A DNA stretch of 64,000 nt, from positions 203,657 to 267,656 of the forward strand of contig JAIWNE010000039.1 in assembly GCA_025331445.1 (NCBI GenBank), written 5' to 3'. The stretch's first letter is position 1. The number at the start of each line of letters is the position of its first letter. The notes below the pieces were generated by a model, which saw only the letters and a list, made by a program, of their open reading frames with translations, was not told where the DNA came from and did not search any database. Shown here in pieces: positions 54,541 to 64,000 of the stretch. The translations under genes were made by a program, and so were the position numbers. This DNA is from Blakeslea trispora. Its lineage: Eukaryota; Mucoromycota; Mucoromycetes; Mucorales; Choanephoraceae.

Positions 54541-55953
54541 ATGGTCGCCTTCCCACCTATCCATCGATCCTTTATCACTTCTCCCACATGCATAAAACTA
54601 AATACTGTTCCTTCCCCATTAGGTTTCAGCTTAGTTACTTCTCATGTTTATACACAATGTTTGTTCTTCTTTGAAAACGTACACCATAATCCAGACTTTA
54701 TGAATCCTTCAAAAATCAAAAATGCCTTGGTGAAAGCCCTTGAAGTTTATTATCCTCTTGCTGGTAGACTGATAAAAAAAGAAAATGGTAGATATGATGT
54801 CGGTCATTTTGACAAAGGAATGCTGTTCGAGGTAGTTGAGTCTGCCGATGATTTCCAATATTGGAAGAGACACAATTTTTCCTATTCGATTGTGCCCTTT
54901 GAAGAACTGTTGGCTATAAAATCTTATGTCAGTAGAGACAGCCCTGTGTTTGGTGTTAAAATAATGTTTACAAAAGATGGCAGTTGTGCCTTAACCTACT
55001 CAATTCACCATAAGATTGCTGACGGTCTCTGTTTAAGCAAATTTGTCAGCCATCTGTGTGCTATCTGTCGTGGAGAGGAAATCGACTCCAATGATCATTT
55101 TATGTACACAGACCAAATGAGGGAACCTTTGAAACCTTTGTCTGGAGTAGACCATAATGAGATATATCCACACTGTCTTCCTGGCCAAGCTCCAACACCA
55201 ACAATCAAACCTGCACCTTCAAGAAAGTTGATTTTTTGTTTTGATAAAGCACAACTGGCATTGGTTAAGAAGGAAGCCTTTTCAAGATTTGAGGAGCCTA
55301 ACATCAAAGTTTCTTTGTTTAACTTTCTTTCTGCTATCCTACATAAGGCCATCACAAAAGCCCGTCAAAACCCACTAGATTCATGTGGCGACTTGTTGTG
55401 TATCGTTGCCCAGCACCATCGCCATCCAGACAAAAAGATGGTCAACTACCTTGGGAACTTCATCATGTAAGCCAACATGGATAGCTGAATCTTCATATGA
55501 ATCTTGACCTCATGTTTCTCTTTTGTTTGTTGAATAATTTTTAGACCTATCCCCATTCCCAATACAGTACAACAGGTACTCGATAAAAGTGTTTGCCAAA
55601 TAGCCAAAGAAATTAGTGTCGCATGCAAGTCTGTTACAATACCTTATATGGAGTCTCTTGAGTACTACTTCAATACTTCAGAGAATGTTGAGAGTATTGT
55701 CAGCCCTATTTCTCGGTTGGGATATGGGGCAGTCGGTATTTCAGATTGGTCTAGGTTCAATGACAATTACAATTTTGGCTATGGTGACTTTGTGCGCATG
55801 AGAAGTTTTGTAGAAACATCACCTATTCCTTTGATAACAATTATGCCTAGTCCAGAGAACGTAATAGAGCTGGTTCTTCAGCTTGATGTAAGCGGAATTG
55901 ACAGATTGCTACAGGACAAGGAGTTTATGCAGCATGTCAAATCCATTCATTGA
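54541..55953 (+). CDS. BAHD/HXXXD-type acyltransferase
   Basis: CoA-dependent acyltransferase family (PF02458-type) that acylates alcohols or amines. Exons 54541-55466 and 55545-55953 encode 444 residues, the family's usual length. The catalytic HxxxD is His157 to Asp161 in SIHHKIADGLCLSKF, preceded by ALEVYYPLAGRL, a typical N-terminal BAHD motif. The structural DFGWG motif is present as NFGYGDF near 385-390, with Asn replacing Asp. The protein opens IHRSFITSPTCIKLNTVPSP, also typical. The substrate is unknown. Common in plants and scattered in fungi, so horizontal origin is possible but not shown. Same-strand neighbour of the GT8 gene, suggesting an acylated glycoside product (inference). 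Confidence 0.85.
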
Positions 55954-56790
55954 TTTACATTATGTACCTTGCTTAATTAGATTGATTGTCATATATTTTG
56001 AGACAAGCTTTACTTGCTATTTTGGTTCTATAGACCTCTAAATAAAAGGGCATGTAATGATGATTGTTCATCGATAAGTACTATAAGGGATATTTTCAAG
56101 AACCCTAACATATGTATATATTCTTGTCTTCTAACTTTTGATAGTGGTATCTAATGTCTCAAAAAAGAGAGAAAAAAAAAGGTTCCAGAACGTTTAAAAT
56201 AGCGAATATCCAGTTACGGCTAAAAAGAACAATCCTGAGGGCACAGGGGAAGATAATTGTGAAAGTTAGCTTTCCGAATCATTGTGGATAGGAGTCGACA
56301 CTTATTTATAATTTATATTAAACTATCATACGGAAGTTATATGATATACAATTTATTTTGTGTTTTATTGAATAAGTGTAATGATGGATTGGGTTTTACT
56401 ATATACGTACACTTTACAAAAGCATGATTTCACTCAATAAATTTCTCTTTCCTTCATCTAAGGAATTCATTTAATTAAGCATAGAAGCTATTACTCATGC
56501 TTTTACTTTTTGCAAGCAGATGGCACATCACTTTTCCAGATTTCTCTATGTGATGTTGTTTTAACTTTAAAGACTTGATCATTCAAATCTATTGCTCTTT
56601 AAGCAAGGATTAGAATGTCTAACTCATTTTATTTTATAACCGGCTTTGGCTGCTAACTCATTTGCTTAAAAAGGCTTTCAAATGGCTTCAAAGAATATAT
56701 TTATGTATCAAATGAGAGAAAAATAGAAAAGAGTGTGGAGAAGTCTGATAACTTTAGGGATCACAGCTTTGTTTGCTTAGGTCAATCATA
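55954..56790. other. Gene-poor region downstream of acyltransferase
   Basis: About 840 bases, AT-rich, many stops in all frames. I see nothing recognisable in it. Confidence 0.5.
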
Positions 56791-57059
56791 AATTTGAATG
56801 ACAAGTAAAGAATCTAGGAGGTTTTCAATATACCACTTCTATTTAGACATTTCGTGGCCTTAGCATGGACTGCATTGATTATAGACCAAATAGGCTCAAT
56901 CGATCTCCTTGTACCTAGGCTAACACAATGCCTGTTGTCAGGTGTTGGAGTACCAAAGGCAAATACTTGCTACTTATTGTACACAATGTATTATTGCATT
57001 GAGAAAATAGGAAAAAACGTGTAGATATCATTAGCACTGTACACTACAATTTGGTACTT
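56791..57059. repeat. Dispersed repeat D, copy 2
   Basis: Diverged copy of 34843-35110, sharing GCATGGACTGCATTGA, AATAGGCTCAAT and CACTGTACACTACAATT. The small minus-strand peptide with TRRSIEPI is interrupted here by frameshifts. An old mobile element of unknown family. Confidence 0.7.
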
Positions 57060-57371
57060 TAAAAAGTGCATGAAGCAGTCTGGGTACACTCAAGGGCATT
57101 GAGCCAATGAGGTTTGCCGACAAAAGTATCACAGCAGGTCTTAGTATTGTCTGCTTTTTCTGCAGATCCCTTTCTCTATGATCGTCTAAATTATAAGCGC
57201 AATCAGCAGTATGAGCTATATAAAGGGACCAACTATTGATACAAACACAGGTACATATAACTGTTACATGGCTATTTGTATGACATGATTAGCTTGCATG
57301 TTTTTGCTGACAAGAGCATCAAACTAACGCAATCTTTACACTTTAAGCTTTTCTATATTGCAGGTAATTCC

Positions 57372-57438
57372 CACACCATTTTTAAGGGGACTGTGAAAAG
57401 CGACACGTCCCAGCGGCAAGCCCGTAGTAAAGTCTTAT
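57372..57438. repeat. Dispersed repeat E, copy 2
   Basis: Related to 52026-52088 (CACACCATTTTTA start and ACGTCCCAGCGGCAAGCCCG core). Probably the end of a degraded DNA transposon. Confidence 0.65.
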
Positions 57439-58902
57439 TTTGTTAGTAGGTAGTGACACGTCTTGTTCAAGTTCTTTGCTTTTTTTACCGTTGGTAAAGA
57501 AAGCCAAGTCCATTAATTATTTTGGTGGTAGCAAGAGCAAGAGAGAACAAATCCCTTCTTCTTTTGTAAGCGTGCAGTTGTGTTTAGTTATAGATGGTTA
57601 CTCAAGTATACATGTCTAGTTGACAATAAGCAGCATCAACTGGTCAGATGGATTAAAGTACTTTAAAAGCAGAAGCATTAAGATTGCTGAAGAATCAAAT
57701 TATTTGAATCTAATTGGCGTCTTGTAAGCCAATATTCTTATCGTGTAGCCACTCATTTAATTAGCTCTATAGATCCATCTCACATGTGTTTTTACCTTTG
57801 TTGATAGAAGTCTTCAATAAAATTCCTTCAACATTCTATTTCTCACAGTATGTCAAAGCAACACACACACACAAATATATAGTGCATACTCATTTTACTT
57901 GTTTCAAGTTCTTCTCAAACCATAGGCAACATACTACGAATAAATGTTGTAAAGGCAAGATAAAGCCTAGTGTCCTTCTGGCTTCACAGATAGAAAAAGA
58001 GAAGTCGACTGCTTCATCGCTGACGTAAAAAGGTCAAGCACCACCAGCAAGTACCAAGTTGAAGGCAACAACTTTCAAGCTCAAAAATTATAATAGAATT
58101 TGCTTGTTCTTTTAGTTGAAATGCGTTTAGTAGAAGATGGTGTCTACCTACCTGCCGTGGTGACAACCCCCTTTTTTGCCTTCTATTTTTTTGGACTTTG
58201 TCCATATCCCTCGAGCAGTCGAAGCACTGCATCACGTATTGGTAAATATTTACTTACCTTCCAACATGAGTGATGCTTACTTGTCATTATTAGGTCAAGA
58301 TCCAATGCTTTGAAGAAAACTACAATGCTCCTAGCAAAAGAACATGGCAAGGCCTTCTTTTGTGTCAATTGCCAAAAAATGAAGTCCTTTCTCTATTATT
58401 TTTTTTTTGCTTTGTTTTCATCTGTAAAAACTAGTTACATTAAATAATTAAACAAAGCCACACAATTAGCAGCACAAAGTTTGAATACACCGTAATGCTT
58501 CTCAGTCTAAGATGCAACTTCTTGAAAAATTTCACTTAACTTCGTCAGTTTTTTTTTTGACATTTAAGCTGGTGTAGCATATAAAAGACCTGAAAACTGA
58601 AACAAGTCAATGCTAATGCATTCTTGTATCGGATTGGCTATATCCAACCCATTTTTTAATAAAAATTGACAATCAATTAATTATTCAAACATATAACATG
58701 CAATCATCCAATATCACTCTTTCAAAAGGACTTGATTGAAGAAAATCTGGTGCATAATTTAAAAACTCAGATGCGCAATTCAGAAAATTGAGCATCAGTT
58801 TTAAATGAGCGGACTAATCCGAAAAAGAAAGAAAAATAGTTAAATGTGCATGCATTTTATTTTCCTTTTTCTTTTCTCTATTTGATATAAATTCTTGCCA
58901 AT
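57439..58902. other. Gene-poor region upstream of WD40 gene
   Basis: 1.5 kb. Around 57860-58320 several frames carry protein-like but broken pieces (for example MRLVEDGVYLPAVVTTPF from about 58120), consistent with a decayed mobile element, not a gene. The last 200 bases presumably hold the promoter of the WD40 gene. Confidence 0.4.
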
Positions 58903-61900
58903 ATGGGAGAACAATTTCCTGTCAACTCTGGAAATGTTCCTCCTCCTTCACAATCCACTAACCTTCTTTCGCACCAACTGAATTATCAGCCTAATTTTCA
59001 GAACCTTAATGGTGGATTAAGAAGAAAAGCCAAGGAAGCCACAAAAGTGTCTTCAAAAGTAAGAAAGTCCGTCTTTTCATAACATCATACATCATTTGGA
59101 TCTAACTAAGAGGGCGCATAAAACAGCTAAAGCTAGAGCGAATTTTAGGTCTCACCTCTACTTCTTCAAATACTATAGACACAGCAAACGATTTGATAGC
59201 ATATGCAGCAGGAGCAGTCGTAGTGATATATAACCATAAGCGCAATAAGCAAGTTGCTTTACTTTATCCACCTGCTATTATACAATCAACCACTAATACT
59301 CCCGGAAATCCGGCTCTCAACAACATGTCAAACATGAACGGTCAACCGTCTTCGGCACCCATGATAATAACACCTTTGAGTGGTGTTACAAACAATCTCG
59401 CCAACAATGATCTTGTCTCGTCAACACAAACAAGCACAAATGACGAAAAAAAAGCAACTCCTGTAGGCAATCGTGCAAAGCCCATAAGCTGTTTAGCATT
59501 CTCTCCTGACGGAAACTACATAGCAGTAGGCGAGGTATGAACTTTAGAACTAGAATATTGTGATATACACATGTGCCTAATTTTTTTTAATTTACATATT
59601 TTTTTTTGTTTTTAGATGGGCCATCAACCTCGAATTTTTATCTGGAATGTGAAAGAAAAAAAGTTACTAAGAGAGTTGAGGTCTCATAAGTTTGGTGTGC
59701 TTGCCCTCGCCTTTTCGCCTAATATGCGATACTTGGTATCCATTGGATTTCAGGTATTTGCTTTAATCTTGGTTCGCACCTTTTTGCATAACATGACTGA
59801 TCTTGTATAACAGCATGATGGCTATCTTTATGTGTGGGATTGGAAGAAAGGCACCAAGTTAGCAGGAAACAAAGTAACAAGCAGAGTCAATGCTGTGTCT
59901 TTTGCCAAAGATGGCTCATATTTCGTTACAGCTGGGCTGAGACATGTCAAGTTTTGGTATTTAGACACTCGCGGACGACTACCGAAAAGAGTAAGCTCTC
60001 GCAAAAGATGAGTTGAGTTTGTTATTGATTATTATTATTTTTACGGTTAACATAGGGGAACTTGGCATCGAGAGAAACTCAAGTACTAGATGGTAGATCA
60101 GGCATTTTGGGAGTGCTGCGTGATGCAAACTTTGTTGATGTGGCCTGCGATCAAGGTGGCACAACAGGTTACACCTATTTTATCACAGATAGTGGCATAT
60201 TGTGCATATTTAAGGAAGGAAGAGTAATTGACAAGTGGGTTGATCTTCAAGTATGTGCTTTTTAGCTAATATACGCAGATTAAGTCAACTAATTACATTG
60301 GCAGGTAAAAGCCGCCTACTCTATTGCCGTTTCTCAAAATTATGTTATTTGTACTTGCTCGGAAGGCATCATTCGGTACGGTAGTAGTTTGTAATTAGGT
60401 TGACTCCTAATCATAAATATATATGTAGATTGTTTGAGCCAGGGACACTAAAATATGTAGGCATACTCCCAAAGCCTCATCCTCTAGGCATAGATGTTAC
60501 AGCCATCACTTCACCAGACATGGTTCGCTCGCCCGACGCCAATACATTTTACCCGGATGCTGTATCAATGGTTTATGATGCAAATGCACATCGTCTCACA
60601 TGCGTATATTCTGACCGTAGTCTGTATGTCTGGGATATTCGTGATTTAAAAAAGATTGGAAAGTATAGAAGCTTCATTTTCCATAGTGATTGTGTCTGGG
60701 GTGTAGAAGTGAGTTCATCTTGAAAAAACATAAACACTGCTTGCTTATTTTTCTTTTCTCAATGATAGCCCTGCCCTAATATAGAGCGAGAAGACAACGC
60801 AATTCCACTCAATTCCTTTGCCACGTTTTCAGGTGATGGTACTGTTCGTATTTGGAATCTTGATAATCCTATACACAACTCTACATCTTCTTCTACTTCA
60901 CCTATATCTTCTCAATCACTCAATCATACTTGTATGTCACCAAGCAGTAGCACGGCAGTTGGCTCACATCGTCGCAATATATATTCTCGTGAGCTCGTCA
61001 AAATGCTCTATGTTGATCCAGATGCAGCCGAGTTTGCAAAGCTTAGGAGTGATTTTGGTATGTTTTCAAAGCATTCCATATACAATATGGATTTCTAAAT
61101 CTTACTATTGTTATAGAGCACGGCGAAGATCATTGTCCTGATTTCGGTATACGATCTTTGAAAATGAGTCGTAATGGTCATATGATGGCAAGTGGGGATC
61201 GCAAAGGCAATTTGAGAGTGCATGATATGAATAGTTGGGAATTGTTGACTTATCAAGAAGCTCATGACTCTGAAATCTTATCTATTGACATCACAACACC
61301 AAGAAATAAAAGTAATTTAACGAATTTCATACTTATTCGCACCAACTAACTTCATTTATTTAACAGAGTCGCCAAGTCTTGTTGCTACAGCTAGTCGAGA
61401 CCGTTTGCTGCATGTTTTTGATGCCAAGTCAAAGTTTCAACTTGTTCAAAGTTTAGACGATCATTCATCTTCTATCACTTCAGTGAAGTTCTCTGAGGAT
61501 GCAAGTAAATTAATCAGTTGTGGCGCTGACAAAGGCATCATTTTTAGAAACAAAACTCACCCTGTAACACATTTCCATGACAATGCGCCACGTCCATTTT
61601 CCACATACCACAACTATTCAGGGAGAAGTACTGTGTTTGACATGGCATTAGATGTCAGTGGTAGATATGTTGCCACTGTCACTGGAGAACGAAAGCTGTA
61701 TGTGTTTAGTGTCGAATCAGGCAAGCCATTCAGAACATGTAGGCCTGAGACATCAGATGAAGTTGGAAAGTCGATCGAAAACTCTGGAGGTAGCTTGATC
61801 AATATTGATTTAGACCCCTTCTCTGGAACATATGCCGTAACAAGTGGATCGGACCGTTGCATTCGACTGTTTGATTTGACTAATAGTACTTGTATTGATA

Positions 61901-64000
61901 AAGTATGTGCTCATTCAGAGCTTATCACATCAATCAAGTTTGTTCAGACTAACCTGGAGGAAAACGGCTTACGGGTTATTAGTACATGCTCAGACGGTAC
62001 TATCTTTGTTTGGAAAGTCAGCCAAGAGATTGTTTCGAAAATGACAGCAAGAGCTAGCGAACGAGAAGTTAAGATGAGACAACGATTGTCAATTGATGAA
62101 GAAGATCTTGGCGATATTGACGAAAAGAGAGCTTTAGCTTATGGACTCCAAGGAAATAAACGCATCAGGCGGGTTTCAACTGTTGCATCTATTCGCCCAA
62201 CAGCTAGTATCTCTCAGATGATTCGACAAGGCGAGCGCAAGACTTTCTCGAGTATGTCCCCAGCAGAACAAAAATATGATGATCTATACAAAAAAATTGC
62301 AGCTTCCTCAGGCCGTCGAAACAATGCTGACTTAAACAATATACCCCATAGCAGTCAGCCTCATATCCAGACGCAACCAAGTGAGAATGCATTGCATTCA
62401 GGACCAGTGTCTCCAGGAAGTAGTAGAGGTCCCAATACAAATCGACCTTTGATGTCACGAAGAGAGCCTAGAGCTGTCAATGGTCCAACAACACCAGATA
62501 ATCAAAGCAACACAAGTAATAGTAAACTTCCTCAGGATAAAGTTGCTAAGCTAGACAGACTTTACAACGGGGTTCCAACAAATGGTGGTAGAGATAGGCC
62601 ATTAGGACACAATACATCACCCGTTAACCTGACGTCTCAACGCAATCCACTACAGCCACAGCAAGCTCCTTTGTCCACTGTTGGTAGCCATAATCTATTA
62701 AGTGGAAATCGACACAATCCATTACTACGCCGTGCTATGTCTAAAGAAAGTTTACGAAAAGCACCAACCTCCTTTGGATCTACTTCAAAGCAACAGCCTT
62801 TGCATCAGAAGGAGCATCTGACTCTGGCTAGAAAATCGAGCCAGCCTTCACTAGTAAACAATAGAAGGTCGAGCGATCCTCAAGCTGAAGCAGGTGTACA
62901 AGATGATGATGCATGTATAACAGAAAACCCTAAAATAACTTGTAAATCACTTTTGGTTGAAGGTAATTTGATTTGGTTGTCTAACAGCAAGTAAGAGAAA
63001 AAGTGACTTACGCACAAACAACAGAGGGCTCTGATAATGACGCTGATGTAGAGACTGGTAGAGATGAAACAGATGATATAGACGATGATGATGAAGAAGA
63101 GATGGAAGAAGAGATGGAAGAGGAAATTATTTTTACTGCTGAACAAGATAAGATAATCAAGCCCTTTGAAGTGTCAATGCATTTAGCACCTACTTCATGT
63201 GAGGAAGAGGAAGAGGATGGAAGAATTACGCCTGTTTCGGACAGTGAAAACAATTCCAACAAAGCAGACGAAGAAGAAGATGGGTCGAGCGAGGAAAATG
63301 TAGATGACGCTATCAATCGTGCGATTGTTGCTAGAGAGCCACCTCGTGTGTCAGTTTCTTTAAGCAGAACAACAAGCTCAGTAGCTAATAGTAATCGACG
63401 TCGAAGCGGCCTTCTTATTGATATCAATAAAAGGCTCTCTGCAGAAGCAATCACAGCTCCTTCCTCTCCTCCCGATGACGAAAGTGAATCGTCGCCCGAC
63501 TTGCCTTCATCTCCTAACAATCCAGCTTTCAAAGAAATTCAACGAAATCTTGAAAAGGCAGCCAAGAGACAAAGTCTTACGGCGCGCTTTCTTTCTTCTT
63601 TAAGTGGACCTAACAAGATACCTACAGAAATGCTTGAGCAGCAACCTTCGTTAAATCACATCATGTCTTCGTTCCAAGGAATTGAATCCCAAAACAAAGC
63701 AGCTTTGACAGATAAGGAAAATTCTTTGGACACAACCGAAGCGAACACATCAGTTCCATCTATTGTTAGCCGCTCAAGCAGTGAAACAGAGACTCCAGAT
63801 CCTGATGAGCGCTCAGACAAACATCTCAGCAAAGTGAAGCTTAAAAGCGATTCTACAAAAGACCCAGTTGACGAGGAAAATGAAGAAGATAAATCAAAAC
63901 TAGAGAATGCGCTGGCCGATTTGGACGGCATTACAATTCTGTTGGATAGTGTAATGGATGTCTACCTATCCACAGTAAAATCCTCTAAAAATGGGAAAGT
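58903..64000 (+). CDS. WD40-repeat protein of the WDR62/MAPKBP1 type (3' end outside window)
   Basis: Large scaffold with two beta-propellers; animal relatives organise JNK signalling and spindle poles. Eleven exons are visible: 58903-59058, 59127-59534, 59616-59753, 59814-59990, 60056-60250, 60305-60375, 60429-60708, 60769-61057, 61117-61311, 61367-62962 and 62992 onward, at least 1504 residues. The opening [15 protein letters not shown] and [19 protein letters not shown] match the family start. WD repeats include [85 protein letters not shown], and [14 protein letters not shown]. After the propellers the protein is Ser/Asn-rich and then strongly acidic ([11 protein letters not shown]). Exon 11 uses a GCAAG acceptor because the nearer CAG leads to a stop. 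Confidence 0.9.

Noticed and set aside
57786..58370. Several overlapping small frames on both strands
   Set aside because: Interrupted by stops and frameshifts, no recognisable domain, no consistent splice sites.
63008..63532. 174-residue Ser-rich minus-strand frame
   Set aside because: Antisense of the acidic/Ser-rich exon 11 of the WD40 gene; low complexity only.
1..64000. CRISPR arrays, tRNA, rRNA or bacterial operon signals
   Set aside because: No regularly spaced repeats, no tRNA-like B-box context or rRNA conserved stretches noticed. Absence is by eye only; a tRNAscan or Infernal run would be decisive.

Overview
The window looks like nuclear DNA of an early-diverging fungus, most likely Mucoromycota (Mucorales type). 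It is AT-rich and gene-dense. Almost every gene is broken by 50-110 nt introns (GTAAGT-like donors, CTRAY branch points, TAG/AAG/CAG acceptors). Operons, ribosome binding sites and bacterial signals are absent. Contents include a fused alpha-beta tryptophan synthase, Gle1, Pet100, gamma-tubulin complex protein 3, a WOPR regulator and a siderophore-type MFS carrier. Degraded Tc1-type and Helitron relics fill the gaps. I recognise no tRNA, rRNA or CRISPR array. Exon coordinates below were worked out by hand from reading frame, splice consensus and protein-family conservation. Species assignment is inference.

Layout. 1-6.7 kb: a truncated SDR oxidoreductase, ARPC3, a compact SET protein head-to-head with a PHD-finger protein, and PET100. 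6.7-13.9 kb is mostly empty except for a single-exon PH-domain gene. 13.9-20.0 kb: 14-3-3, a Gti1/Pac2 (WOPR) regulator and a siderophore-type transporter. 21.2-32.2 kb is a dense block: a transposase relic just upstream of GCP3, GCP3 and GLE1 tail-to-tail with overlapping stop codons, a Ser-rich unknown protein, a membrane-anchored PDI and 6-phosphogluconate dehydrogenase. 32.2-37.1 kb is a gene-poor island with a foldback element and a Tc1-like relic. 37.2-48.8 kb: tryptophan synthase, a class-3 lipase, a Pho80-type cyclin, a tRNA m3C methyltransferase-like gene, a gamma-butyrobetaine/trimethyllysine hydroxylase-like dioxygenase and a second lipase with the same ten-exon plan as the first. 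48.8-52.3 kb: Helitron helicase relic, GC-rich hairpin repeats, a dispersed repeat and a near-perfect 89-bp-arm foldback. 52.3-56 kb: EMC7, a GT8 glycosyltransferase and a BAHD-like acyltransferase. 56-58.9 kb is empty apart from repeats. 58.9-64 kb: a WDR62/MAPKBP1-type WD40 protein running off the end.

Most genes are unrelated housekeeping functions: cytoskeleton, mRNA export, ER folding and insertion, the pentose phosphate pathway, tryptophan synthesis and respiratory assembly. Contexts that suggest shared biology are the SET/PHD divergent pair, the two secreted lipases, the adjacent GT8 and acyltransferase genes, and a Gcn4/CPC1-type TGAGTCA site upstream of tryptophan synthase. I found no clear candidate for a wholly new system. 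The most unusual signals are the two foldback elements, the lipase pair with an altered oxyanion-hole motif in one copy, the GCP3/GLE1 overlap, and a probable GC-AG intron in the WOPR gene.
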